64,000 bases of DNA from Pseudarthrobacter polychromogenes (GTDB taxonomy: Bacteria; Actinomycetota; Actinomycetes; Actinomycetales; Micrococcaceae): contig NZ_BMKU01000003.1 in the NCBI RefSeq assembly GCF_014644495.1, positions 120,690 through 184,689 of the forward strand. Direction: 5' to 3'. The notes beneath the pieces were generated by a model. The model was not told where the DNA came from. It was given only the letters and a program-made list of their open reading frames with translations, and ran no database searches. Below are positions 26,204 through 34,563 of this stretch, in pieces. Position numbers and translations under genes: made by a program. Positions within the stretch are counted from its first letter, which is position 1, and every line of letters begins with the position of its first letter.

Positions 26204-27540
26204 GACGCTTCCTTTCGAATGCTGAGGCCCTTGTTCCTGAAGACGGTCATGATCTGCTGTTCCGCCGCCGCCACCGAATCCACCAGGCTGGTTACTGACG
26301 CCTTCTTCCGGAAGCCGTCGCTCAGGATGTTGAAGGACTGCTGGGTGACGGGCCACCAGGACCAGTCCTTGTTCTGCTGCTGGGCCGCCGGCACGAAGAT
26401 TTCCTGGTGGTAGCTTTGGCCGCCAAAGAACTCCGACGGCGCCTGCCGCGGAGTGCCGATGAAGTCCGGCGACGGCGACCAGCCGATGCCGCTGTTGGTG
26501 ATTTCGGCGTCGATGCCTTCCCTGGACGTGGTCATCCAGACCGCGAACTCGAGTGCTTCGCGGGGGTGTTTGCTGTTGGCCAGGACCGCTGCGGTGGAAC
26601 CGCCAAGGTAGCTTGACCCGAATCCGCTCCCGCCCCAGGTGGGCATGGGTGCCACCCGCCATTTGCCGCTGCCGCCGCTGACGCCTTCAATGAGGGCGTC
26701 TCCCCAGCTGCCGGACACCACGGAGGCAATGGTTCCCTTGGCGGCTGCAGCGAACCAGCCGGGGGAGTAGGCGCCGAACGCCGTCTGCACAAGGTCCTCA
26801 TCGATGGCCTGGTCGAAGAAGCGGGCAACCTTCATGGTGGCGTCGTCGGTCATGTTAATGACCCAGCCGTCCTCCTCAGGCCGGAGCCAGCTGGCACCGG
26901 CCTGGGCCGCGAAGGCTGTGAACACGGAGGCGTCGCCCAGCGGGAAGCAGTCCAGGTAGACATCCTTTTGGCGCAGTTCGCGTGCCAGGGCTGCCCATTC
27001 GTCCCACGTGCCGGGGTTTGTGCCGCCCACCTGGTCCAGGACTGCCGGCTGGTAGAACATGGCCATGGGGCCGGAGTCCTGGGGAATGCCGTACACGCCG
27101 CCGGAGAAGCTGACCTGGCCCCACAGGGTCTGGTCGTACAGGTGCGCGTAGTCCTGGGCGCCGTACCGGGCAACATCCACCAGGCCGTTGACCAGCATGA
27201 ATTCGGGGAGGGACCGCATCTCCACCTGGGCAAGGTCGGGTCCGCCGCCGGCGGCCAGGGCCGAATAGAGCTTTTGGTACCCGCCGGCGTTGCCGCCGGG
27301 AATCCACACGACCTCCACCTGGACCTGCGGATGGGAGGCGTTCCAGATATCGGCCACTTTTTGGGCGTCTTTGAGCCAGCACCAGTACGTCAGGGTGATC
27401 TTTTCCCCGCTGGCGGCCGGAGCGAGCACCGGTGCTGTGTTGACGGAGCGTATGCCTGGCGTGGCACAGCCGGACAGGAGCCCCACCGCTGCGGTGCCCA
27501 GGCCCGCACTCAGGAGCTGTCTTCGCGTGAATTGGGACAT
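26200..27540 (-). CDS. Sugar ABC transporter substrate-binding lipoprotein
   Basis: A 446-residue extracellular solute-binding protein, family 1. The N-terminus MSQFTRRQLLSAGLG followed by the lipobox LLSGC shows a lipoprotein signal peptide, with a twin arginine that suggests Tat export. The mature part has the fold pattern of oligosaccharide-binding proteins (ITLTYWCWLKDAQKVADIWN at the start). First gene of the operon. Its promoter region holds a perfect inverted repeat next to the divergent TetR gene, so sugar-dependent derepression is likely. Substrate not identifiable. Confidence 0.92.
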   Translation of the reverse strand: MSQFTRRQLLSAGLGTAAVGLLSGCATPGIRSVNTAPVLAPAASGEKITLTYWCWLKDAQKVADIWNASHPQVQVEVVWIPGGNAGGYQKLYSALAAGGGPDLAQVEMRSLPEFMLVNGLVDVARYGAQDYAHLYDQTLWGQVSFSGGVYGIPQDSGPMAMFYQPAVLDQVGGTNPGTWDEWAALARELRQKDVYLDCFPLGDASVFTAFAAQAGASWLRPEEDGWVINMTDDATMKVARFFDQAIDEDLVQTAFGAYSPGWFAAAAKGTIASVVSGSWGDALIEGVSGGSGKWRVAPMPTWGGSGFGSSYLGGSTAAVLANSKHPREALEFAVWMTTSREGIDAEITNSGIGWSPSPDFIGTPRQAPSEFFGGQSYHQEIFVPAAQQQNKDWSWWPVTQQSFNILSDGFRKKASVTSLVDSVAAAEQQIMTVFRNKGLSIRKEAS

Positions 27541-27623
27541 TTGCCTTCACCTCATTGTGTCGGATATGTGCCTAAAAGTGTGAAGCATGGCACTTTTTGT
27601 TCGGTTCGAGAAAGGCTAACACG

Positions 27624-27649
27624 AAAACTCGAGTGGTCGCTCGAGTTTT
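27624..27649. promoter_or_regulatory. TetR operator in the divergent promoter region
   Basis: A perfect 10-6-10 inverted repeat, AAAACTCGAG and CTCGAGTTTT around TGGTCG. It overlaps the position expected for the -35 box of the TetR gene, whose -10 TACACT is at 27673-27678. It also lies upstream of the divergent binding-protein gene, so one operator could control both directions. Confidence 0.85.
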
Positions 27650-27686
27650 GGTTTATCGGGCGTTACGGCGGGTACACTGGCTTGCC

Positions 27687-28349
27687 ATGAGCACCAAGGA
27701 GGGGCCTCAAACTTCCCGCCGGGGACCCTACGCGAAGTCGGCGGAGCGGCGCCGGGCCATCCTGACCGCAGCCCACGCCGTCTTCGCCGCCCATGGGTAT
27801 CGCGGCAGCTCGCTGCAGGACGTGGCCAACCTCGCGGGCATGAGCCAGACGAGCCTCCTCCACTACTTCCCCTCCAAAAGCGATCTGCTCCTGGCAGTAC
27901 TCAACTGGCGGGATTCCATCACGGGAGACGGTACCGCGCCGCCGGACCCGGAGGAATCACTTTCTGATGCCGTCCTCCGGCAGGCGCGCTTCAATGAAGA
28001 TGTCCCGGGAGTCCTTGAGCTCTACACCGTCCTGTGCGGGGAAGCGGTCACGGAGGGGCATCCCGGGCGGGACTACTTTACGCAGCGCTTTGAGCGGCTG
28101 CGGCGGAGCTACGCGCGCCAGCTTGCGCAGCTGGCCGGGGAAGGCCGGCTGCGCCCTGGTGTGGATCCGGACACTGCCGCTGCCTCATTGATCGCTCTGT
28201 GGGACGGCATCCAGACGCAGTGGCTCCTGGCGCCCGGGAGTGTGGACATGGCCGGCTGTCTCCGCGCTTACCTGGACCTGGTCCTGGTGCCTGAGGAGAA
28301 CCCGGAGCGTGCTTCAGCCGGGGCACTTCCATTGGCGCCGCTAGGCTGA
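27687..28349 (+). CDS. TetR/AcrR family repressor
   Basis: A 220-residue regulator. The helix-turn-helix is in GYRGSSLQDVANLAGMSQTSLLHYFPSKSDLL (residues ~38-70). The all-helical C-terminal ligand domain is diverged. It lies opposite the sugar ABC operon, with the perfect inverted repeat between, which makes it the likely local repressor of that operon and of itself. The ATG at 27687 is only 9 bases from the -10 hexamer, so the mRNA is probably leaderless. TetR control of a CUT1 importer is less common than LacI or ROK control. Only 4 bases separate it from the following SDR gene. Confidence 0.9.
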   Translation: MSTKEGPQTSRRGPYAKSAERRRAILTAAHAVFAAHGYRGSSLQDVANLAGMSQTSLLHYFPSKSDLLLAVLNWRDSITGDGTAPPDPEESLSDAVLRQARFNEDVPGVLELYTVLCGEAVTEGHPGRDYFTQRFERLRRSYARQLAQLAGEGRLRPGVDPDTAAASLIALWDGIQTQWLLAPGSVDMAGCLRAYLDLVLVPEENPERASAGALPLAPLG

Positions 28350-28353
28350 TCCC

Positions 28354-29121
28354 ATGGATTCTTCCCCCGCAGCCGTCCGCCCCGCCGCCCTCATCACCGG
28401 GGCGGGCCGGCTCGCGGGCATCGGCGCCGGCATCGCCCGGCACCTCGCCGCCGAGGGCTGGGACCTGGTGCTGGCCTACTGGCAGGACTACGACGCCCGG
28501 ATGCCGTGGGGGACTGAACCGGACGACGTCGTGCGTTTGACTGCCGAGCTCGAAGCCATCGGCGCCCAGGTCCACGTGCTGTCCGCGGACCTCCAGGACC
28601 CCGCCGTGCCCGACCGGCTGGTGGCGGAGTCCGTGCAGCTGGCGGGCCCGCTGCAGGGCATGGTCCTGAGCCATGCCGAGTCCGTGGACTCGGGGATCCT
28701 GGACACCAGCGTGGAATCGTTTGAGCGGCATTTTGCCGTGAATACGCGGGCCAGCTGGCAGCTGATTGCCGCGTTCGCTCGGCAGGCAACGGACGACGGC
28801 GGCGCAATCGTTGCGCTGACCAGTGACCACACAGCGTTCAACCTTCCCTACGGTGCCTCGAAGGGCGCGCTGGACAGGATCGTTATTGCCGCCGCGCGGG
28901 AGCTTGGACCGCAGGGCATTTCGGCGAACGTGCTGAACCCGGGCCCGGTGGATACCGGCTGGATGGACGACGAGGTCCGGGCAGCGCTGACGGCCCAACA
29001 GCCCACGGGACGGCTGGGAACACCCGCCGACGTTGCAGGAACCGTGGGGTTCCTGCTCTCGCCCGCCGGCCGCTGGGTCTCCGGCCAGCTCATCAAGTCC
29101 GACGGCGGCTTCTCCGCCTGA
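28354..29121 (+). CDS. Short-chain dehydrogenase/reductase (SDR)
   Basis: A 255-residue NAD(P)-dependent oxidoreductase of the classical SDR family. The nucleotide-binding motif is TGAGRLAGIGAGIA, a variant of TGxxxGxG. The active-site region is LTSDHTAFNLPYGASK (Ser, Tyr, Lys). The cofactor-tail sequence SGQLIKSDGGFS is like enoyl-reductase or ketoreductase relatives. It is cotranscribed with the TetR gene. The substrate is unknown; a role in processing the imported compound is a guess. Confidence 0.85.
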   Translation: MDSSPAAVRPAALITGAGRLAGIGAGIARHLAAEGWDLVLAYWQDYDARMPWGTEPDDVVRLTAELEAIGAQVHVLSADLQDPAVPDRLVAESVQLAGPLQGMVLSHAESVDSGILDTSVESFERHFAVNTRASWQLIAAFARQATDDGGAIVALTSDHTAFNLPYGASKGALDRIVIAAARELGPQGISANVLNPGPVDTGWMDDEVRAALTAQQPTGRLGTPADVAGTVGFLLSPAGRWVSGQLIKSDGGFSA

Positions 29122-29122
29122 C

Positions 29123-29188
29123 CCCAACTAGGTAGCGCTAAGTGTCGTATTGGGGCTCCAAAACGACACTTAGCGCTACCTAGTTGGG
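29123..29188. repeat. Intergenic palindrome, family B copy 1
   Basis: Perfect 26-bp arms (29123-29148, 29163-29188), reading CCCAACTAGGTAGC then GCTAAGTGTCGT on the left, separated by 14 bases that themselves pair partly. It fills the gap between convergent SDR and acyl-CoA dehydrogenase genes and could act as a bidirectional terminator. It is related to the palindrome at 50680. Confidence 0.93.
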
Positions 29189-29202
29189 AGGGGAAGTCAG
29201 GG

Positions 29203-30378
29203 TCAGCGGAACGCGTTGATGCCGGTGATGTGCTGGCCAAGGACCAGGGTGTGGACTTCGTCTGTGCCCTCATAGGTGCGCACCGATTCCAGGTTGGCCG
29301 CATGGCGCAGTGGGGAGTAGTCCAGCGTGATGCCGTTTCCGCCGAGGATGGACCGTGCCTCCCGGGCCACCGTGAGGGCTTCCCTGACATTGTTCAGCTT
29401 GCCCAGTGAGATTTGCTCGGGCCGCAGGACGCCGGCGTCCTTGAGCCGTCCCAGGTGCAGCGCCAGCAGGGTCCCCTTCTGGATCTCCACCAGCATGTTG
29501 ACCAGCTTCTCCTGGGTCAGCTGGTAGGCGGCCAGCGGCTTGCCGAACTGCAGCCGCTCCTGCGAGTAGGCCAGTGCTGACTGGTAGGAATCCCGGGCGG
29601 CTCCCATGGCGCCCCAAGCGATGCCGTACCGTGCCTCGTTCAAACAGGTAAATGGGCCGCGCAGGCCACGCGCCGCCGGCAACAGCGCCTCCGGACCCAG
29701 CCTGACGTCGTCGAACACCACATCGCACTGGATGGACGCGCGCATCGACAGTTTCTGCGTGATGGGGACGGCGGCGACGCCGGGGGTCCCCGCCGGCACC
29801 AGGAAGCCGTGCACGCCGTCGTCGGTCATGGCCCAGACCACCATCACCCCGGCCACCGAAGCGAGGCCGATCCAGCGTTTGGCGCCGTTCAGCACCCAGC
29901 CGGCGTTGTCCCCGGCACCGTCCCGCCGGGCGAGCGTGGCCATGGAGGAAGGATCGGAGCCGGCTGAAGGCTCGGTCAGGGCGAAACAGCCGATGACCTC
30001 GCCAGCAGCCATCCGGGGGAGCCACTCCTGTTTCTGGTCCTCGGAGCCCCACTTATGGATGGCGGTCATGGCCAGCGAGCCCTGCACCGAGACAAAGGTG
30101 CGGATCCCGGAATCGCCGGCCTCAAGTTCCATTGCGGCCAGGCCGTATTCGACGGCGGTGCGGCCGGGGCAGCCGTAGCCCTCCAGGTGCATTCCGAGCA
30201 CCCCCAGCTCGCCCAGTTCCGGCGCGAGCTCCAGGGGAAACACGGCGTCGTCGTACCACCGGGCGATGTTTGGCCTGATCCTCTGGGCCGTGAAGTCCCG
30301 GACTTTCTGCTGGATTTCCTGCTCGCCGGGGGTCAGCAGGGTATCCAGGGCAAGGACGTCCGAGGGATCCGGGTTCAT
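29203..30378 (-). CDS. Acyl-CoA dehydrogenase, glutaryl-CoA dehydrogenase-like
   Basis: A 391-residue flavoprotein that oxidises an acyl-CoA. The FAD/substrate signature is CFALTEPSAGSDPSSM. The catalytic base is E370 in VRTYEGTDEVH, the position and context of glutaryl-CoA dehydrogenase. The N-terminus RIRPNIARWYDDAVFP also fits that branch. It is the last gene of a four-gene operon, its ATG overlapping the stop of the APC permease. Glutaryl-CoA arises from lysine and related amines, so the pairing with an amino-acid/amine permease makes metabolic sense, but this is an inference. Confidence 0.88.
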   Translation of the reverse strand: MNPDPSDVLALDTLLTPGEQEIQQKVRDFTAQRIRPNIARWYDDAVFPLELAPELGELGVLGMHLEGYGCPGRTAVEYGLAAMELEAGDSGIRTFVSVQGSLAMTAIHKWGSEDQKQEWLPRMAAGEVIGCFALTEPSAGSDPSSMATLARRDGAGDNAGWVLNGAKRWIGLASVAGVMVVWAMTDDGVHGFLVPAGTPGVAAVPITQKLSMRASIQCDVVFDDVRLGPEALLPAARGLRGPFTCLNEARYGIAWGAMGAARDSYQSALAYSQERLQFGKPLAAYQLTQEKLVNMLVEIQKGTLLALHLGRLKDAGVLRPEQISLGKLNNVREALTVAREARSILGGNGITLDYSPLRHAANLESVRTYEGTDEVHTLVLGQHITGINAFR

Positions 30379-31880
30379 GGCTTCGCCAGGAAGTAACCTC
30401 GGGTTGCCGGCAGGAACCGGCAAACCACAGCCAGCACCACACCCAGGGCCAGCAGCAGCACGCCGCTGACAAATGCCCCGCCGATCCCGAAGATCTGGGT
30501 GTCGCCGTAGGCCGGGTCCCACATCTGCACCGCCGAGATGAAGAAGGCGGCCGTCAGCAGGAGCGCACCGACGAGCGGCAGGATGCCCCGGAACCACAGG
30601 TTGCGCGCCGAATGCCGGAGGGTGCCGCGGAAGTACCAGAAGCACGCGAAGCCGGTGAGCGCGTAGTAGAAGGCGATGAACAGGCTGATGGCGCTGATGG
30701 AATCGGAGAGCAGGTTCTCGCTCAGGAAACTCATGGCCACGTAATAGGCGATGGCGGCCGCCCCCATGACCTGGGTGGAGAACCCCGGAGTCTGGTTCTT
30801 CGGGTGCACCTGGCCGAACCTGGCCGGCAGGGCGCCGTGGACGCCCATGGACAGGGTGCCCCGTGCCGTGGGGAGGATGGTGGTCTGGGTGGAGGACAGG
30901 ACCGAGGCAAGGACGGCGACGACGATCAGCCAGCCCCAGGGGCCCAGCACCACGTCCCGCATGGCCAGGAAGACGTCGTCCTGGTTGGCCTCGTTGCCCA
31001 GCCCAATGCCCTCCGTGCCCACCGTGGCGTACATCATCACCAGGAGCGCCACGGAGACATAGATGGCCACGAGGATGGAGGCGGAGATCACCGCGCCGCG
31101 GCCGGGGGTGGTTGAAGGGTTCTCTGTTTCCTCATTGACCGCGAGGCAGGTGTCCCAGCCCCAATAGATGAAGAGCGCCAGGAGCGCGCCGTGCACCACG
31201 GCACCGGGATCCGCGAAGGCACCCACCGGGTTGAACCATTCAAGGTCGAAGGCCTGGATAGAGGTGTCTCCGGCGGCGGAACCCGCAACGATCCGCACCA
31301 CGATGGCCAGGGCAAAGATGCCCAGGGAGATGTATTGCACATAGGTCAGCACCCGCTGGACGTGTTCGCCCAGCCGGATGCCCCGGTAGTTGACCAGCGT
31401 CATCACGGCGATGAACAGGACGCCCGTTGCGGTCACCACTGCCGTGTTGTCAGCCAGGGAGCCGTCGCCCACCAGGAGCCACAGGTACTGGCCCGCCACC
31501 TGTGCCAGGTTGGCCAGGACCACGATGCCGGCGAGCGCCACGCCCCAGCCGCCCAGCCAGCCCGCCCAGGGTCCGAACGCCCGCCGGGACCAGGTGAAGG
31601 TGGTGCCGCAGTCCGGAATGGCGCTGTTCAGTTCGCGGAACGCATACGCGATGAAGAGCACGGGGATGAAGCCGAGCAGCAGGATCAGGGGAGTGTAGTT
31701 GCCGTTTACGGCCACGATGAGGCCCAGGGTTGCGGCCAGCGAGTAGACGGGTGCCGTGGAGGCCAGCCCCAGCATCACAGAGTCGCCGAGGTCCAGGATC
31801 CCGGCGCGGAGCCCCTTGGCCGGGACGGTGGCGCCCGGTGCGCCGCCCGGGCCGCCCGTCGTCGTGGTTCCTGTGCTCAT
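30375..31880 (-). CDS. APC superfamily amino acid/polyamine permease
   Basis: A 501-residue permease with about twelve to thirteen hydrophobic segments. The N-terminal segment SVMLGLASTAPVYSLAATLG is the APC signature (unwound helix 1), and GTTFTWSRRAFGPWAGWLGGW follows. ATG at 31880; earlier in-frame codons overlap the ligase gene. It lies between the YgiC-like ligase (13 bases upstream) and the acyl-CoA dehydrogenase (4-base overlap). The substrate is probably an amino acid or polyamine. Confidence 0.88.
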   Translation of the reverse strand: MSTGTTTTGGPGGAPGATVPAKGLRAGILDLGDSVMLGLASTAPVYSLAATLGLIVAVNGNYTPLILLLGFIPVLFIAYAFRELNSAIPDCGTTFTWSRRAFGPWAGWLGGWGVALAGIVVLANLAQVAGQYLWLLVGDGSLADNTAVVTATGVLFIAVMTLVNYRGIRLGEHVQRVLTYVQYISLGIFALAIVVRIVAGSAAGDTSIQAFDLEWFNPVGAFADPGAVVHGALLALFIYWGWDTCLAVNEETENPSTTPGRGAVISASILVAIYVSVALLVMMYATVGTEGIGLGNEANQDDVFLAMRDVVLGPWGWLIVVAVLASVLSSTQTTILPTARGTLSMGVHGALPARFGQVHPKNQTPGFSTQVMGAAAIAYYVAMSFLSENLLSDSISAISLFIAFYYALTGFACFWYFRGTLRHSARNLWFRGILPLVGALLLTAAFFISAVQMWDPAYGDTQIFGIGGAFVSGVLLLALGVVLAVVCRFLPATRGYFLAKP

Positions 31881-31893
31881 GCTGTCACCGGGT

Positions 31894-33105
31894 TCATAGT
31901 GCGATACCTGCTTTGTTGGAGGAGGCCTCGGCCGAAAGCGGCGCCGGCGCGTCAACGGTGTTGGGCACAAAACGGCAGAAGTAGTCCGTGACCGGGCCAT
32001 CCGATTCCCGGATGCCGCAGCCTACGGACTCGCCGTCCACCACCCACAGGCCCAGGACGGGATGGTTGCCGTCGAAGTCGGGCAGTTCCTGGTACTGCTG
32101 GTAGCACCAGCCCTCGCGGCCGTAGCCGCCGGGCTGCTCAAGGCTGATGCCCTGGGCATGGATTCTGATGTTGTCCCCTTCGCGGCCGTGCAGGGGCTTG
32201 GCCACCCATTCCTGGAGGGGACCCGGCTCGTTAAGGTAGGCCGGCAGCAGGTTGGGGTGCTGCGGGTACAGATGCCAGAGGGCGGCCAGGAGCGCCTTGT
32301 TGGAGAGGAGCATTTTCCAGGCGGGTTCAACCCAGCGGGGATTGTGGGCGCGTTCCAGAAGACGGTGCCCGAAGGGTTCCTTCATCATCAGCTCCCAGGG
32401 GTAGAGCTTGAAGATGGTGCTGATCATGAAGTTGTCCAGGTCCACGAACCGGTTCAGGTTGGGGTCCCAGCCGATGTCCGACATGTTGATGCCGATGGTG
32501 GTCCAGCCTGCCTGGCTGGCCACGTCCCGCATGTAGGCAGCCGTCATCCAGTCCTCGCCGGATTCCTCCACCTCCGAGTGGGCAACGTGCAGGGTGCTCA
32601 TGCCGGTGCGGTACTGGACCTTTTTCCACTGCCGGATCAGGGCCTCGTGGATGCCGTTCCACTGGTCCTTTTCCGGGAAGACGTCCTGCAGCCAGAACCA
32701 CTGCGCCACTGCCGCCTCGATGAGCCCGGTGGGGGTGTCCGCGTTGTATTCGAGCATCTTGGCGGGCCCGCCCTGGCCGTCATAGATGAAGTCGAAGCGG
32801 CCGTAGACGTCTACGTCCCCGGCCTGCAGGGACTCTGCAGCCAGTTCCAAAGCCTGCGGGCCGATGCCGATATCGCCCATGGCGCCGGTGGCCAGGAACT
32901 TGGCCGCTTCCACGCACATCCTGTGCATGTCCTCGGCCGCCAGCTCGAGGTCCTCCACCTCGTCCGTGGTGAATTCGTAGTACGCGGACTCGTTCCAGTA
33001 CTCGATCCGCCGCCCGTCGTCCATGGTGGTGGTGGAAAAGACCAGGCCCTGTTCCTGGATCTTCTGCTTCCAGTCGGGCCTGGGCTCCGACAACAGCCGC
33101 TTCAC
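31894..33105 (-). CDS. YgiC-like ATP-grasp ligase (glutathionylspermidine synthase family)
   Basis: A 403-residue ATP-grasp amide ligase. Family landmarks are present in order: LEYNADTPTGLIEAA, the metal/ATP region KLYPWELMMKEPFG, LLSNKALLAALWHLYPQHPNLLPA, the KPLHGREGDNI loop and a WVVDGESVGCGIRES ending. The amidase domain of bifunctional E. coli GspS is absent, as in YgiC/YjfC. Actinobacteria usually lack glutathione, so the family name probably misnames the substrate. The GTG at 33105 partly overlaps the end of the YgiB-like gene, matching the ygiB-ygiC order in enterobacteria. Confidence 0.85.
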   Translation of the reverse strand: MKRLLSEPRPDWKQKIQEQGLVFSTTTMDDGRRIEYWNESAYYEFTTDEVEDLELAAEDMHRMCVEAAKFLATGAMGDIGIGPQALELAAESLQAGDVDVYGRFDFIYDGQGGPAKMLEYNADTPTGLIEAAVAQWFWLQDVFPEKDQWNGIHEALIRQWKKVQYRTGMSTLHVAHSEVEESGEDWMTAAYMRDVASQAGWTTIGINMSDIGWDPNLNRFVDLDNFMISTIFKLYPWELMMKEPFGHRLLERAHNPRWVEPAWKMLLSNKALLAALWHLYPQHPNLLPAYLNEPGPLQEWVAKPLHGREGDNIRIHAQGISLEQPGGYGREGWCYQQYQELPDFDGNHPVLGLWVVDGESVGCGIRESDGPVTDYFCRFVPNTVDAPAPLSAEASSNKAGIAL

Positions 33106-33107
33106 AC

Positions 33108-33725
33108 TCAGCCCCCCACTTTGCTGCTGCCGCCGCTTGTGCCGCTCTTCGCGGTGGTACCGAAACCGCCGCGGCTGACGGTGCCGCCCTGGGTGCTGTA
33201 CCCGGTGGAGGCCTTTGCGCCGCTGGGAACGGTCCTGGTGTAGGTGGGGGCGGTTGAGCGGTTCTGCCCGACGGCGGGAACGAACGCGCCGCGGGAGAAG
33301 AAGTACCAGGCGTAGATGCCGCCGCTTCGGCCGGCAGAGCTGTTGCAGTTGGTGTCCTCCACGCGCTCGCCGGTTTCGTCGTTGAAACACACCTGGGCGT
33401 ACTCGGGATCATCCTGGTTGCTGGCCACCACAGCCGTGATGGTGCCGGCGAGCAGCGCCGTCACGCCCAGGCCCACCACCACGGTGCGCCGCTGCGAGCG
33501 TTTCTTCTTGGCCGCCGCCTCGTTGAGCTGCCTCTCCCGGTCGCGGGCAAACGGGTCCACGGGAGTAACAGGCTCGCTGAGCAGTTCAGGCCGCAGCTCC
33601 GGTTTGGGTACCTGCCAGGGCGGAGGCTTCGCGCCGGCCCGGCCGTCGTCGTGCCCGCCGGCCCGGCCGCCGTCAGGCTGGTTGCCGCTTGCCCGCCCGT
33701 GCTCCGGGTCTTTGTTCGGGTCCAT
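33108..33725 (-). CDS. YgiB-like (DUF1190) membrane-anchored protein
   Basis: A 205-residue protein. A charged Pro-rich N-terminus (residues 1-80) is followed by one membrane helix (TVVVGLGVTALLAGTITAVVAS, about 84-105) and an outside part with cysteines (YAQVCFNDETGER and DTNCNSS), then a Gly/Ser/Thr-rich tail. The tail segment GGTVSRGGFGTTAKSG closely resembles the end of enterobacterial YgiB, and the next gene is a YgiC homologue. ATG at 33725 has AAGGGGA upstream. First gene of the operon. I rate the YgiB relation as likely, function unknown. Confidence 0.7.
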   Translation of the reverse strand: MDPNKDPEHGRASGNQPDGGRAGGHDDGRAGAKPPPWQVPKPELRPELLSEPVTPVDPFARDRERQLNEAAAKKKRSQRRTVVVGLGVTALLAGTITAVVASNQDDPEYAQVCFNDETGERVEDTNCNSSAGRSGGIYAWYFFSRGAFVPAVGQNRSTAPTYTRTVPSGAKASTGYSTQGGTVSRGGFGTTAKSGTSGGSSKVGG

Positions 33726-33906
33726 GGCGTCCCCTTCAGTAGTCCACGTGAATTGGGCACAGCGCTGCACCCCCAATTGCAATCCTGAACTCAGCGTAGT
33801 CCCTGCCGGTGCCGGCTGCGAGCAGCACAGCGGATAGCGCATGGGGGAGAAGTCCCCATGCCGGCAGCTGCGGCCTGCAGGGGGTCGCGGACCCTACACT
33901 GGTGCC

Positions 33907-34563
33907 ATGGAAACCGCCTCCGTAGTTGCCGTCTGCCGTGTCCACCAGCTCCTGCCGGATACATCCAACGTGGGCGTGACGGCCATCGACAAGCGTCCGG
34001 CCGAGGGGCCGGTCAAGGTTCACCGGCTGGGCCTCCAGGGCGACATCCAGGCGAACCGGGTACATCACGGCGGTCCGGACCAGGCCCTGTATGCCTATTC
34101 GCAAGAGGACGCGGACTATTGGGCCGGGGAGCTGCAGCGGGAACTGCCGCCTGGAATCTTTGGCGAAAACCTCCGGGTGGCGGGCATCGACGCCACGGGA
34201 GCGGTGATTGGCGAACGGTGGAAGATCGGCCTCAGCCTTGAAGTCGAAGTCACCTCGCCGCGAACGCCCTGCGCCACCTTCCAGCGCCGGATGCGGGAGC
34301 CGCACTTTGTCAAGAGGTTCACCGAGGAGGGCCGCGTGGGCACCTACCTGCGCGTTATCAGGACCGGCACCATCCAAGCCGGGGACCATATCCACCGGCT
34401 GTATGTTCCGAAGCACGGCGTTACCGTGGGCAGGTGGTTCAGCGAACCGGACGGAGAGTCGATGGAAGCGTTGCGCGACGCCGACGCCGACGGCGAGATC
34501 CGCCTGCAGCAGCCCGAGTTCAAACAAAAGTTCGAGGCGCTGGAACGGCAGCTGGGCCGGTAG
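33907..34563 (+). CDS. MOSC domain protein, YiiM-like
   Basis: A 218-residue MOSC-domain protein. MOSC proteins bind a molybdenum cofactor or a sulfur through a conserved cysteine; here that cysteine is in VEVTSPRTPCATF. The N-terminal features GVTAIDKRP and HHGGPDQALYAYSQEDADYW, plus the GENLRV strand, match YiiM, which reduces N-hydroxylated compounds. ATG at 33907 follows a short spacer from the divergent YgiB-like gene. Its partner oxidoreductase is not nearby. Confidence 0.88.
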   Translation: METASVVAVCRVHQLLPDTSNVGVTAIDKRPAEGPVKVHRLGLQGDIQANRVHHGGPDQALYAYSQEDADYWAGELQRELPPGIFGENLRVAGIDATGAVIGERWKIGLSLEVEVTSPRTPCATFQRRMREPHFVKRFTEEGRVGTYLRVIRTGTIQAGDHIHRLYVPKHGVTVGRWFSEPDGESMEALRDADADGEIRLQQPEFKQKFEALERQLGR

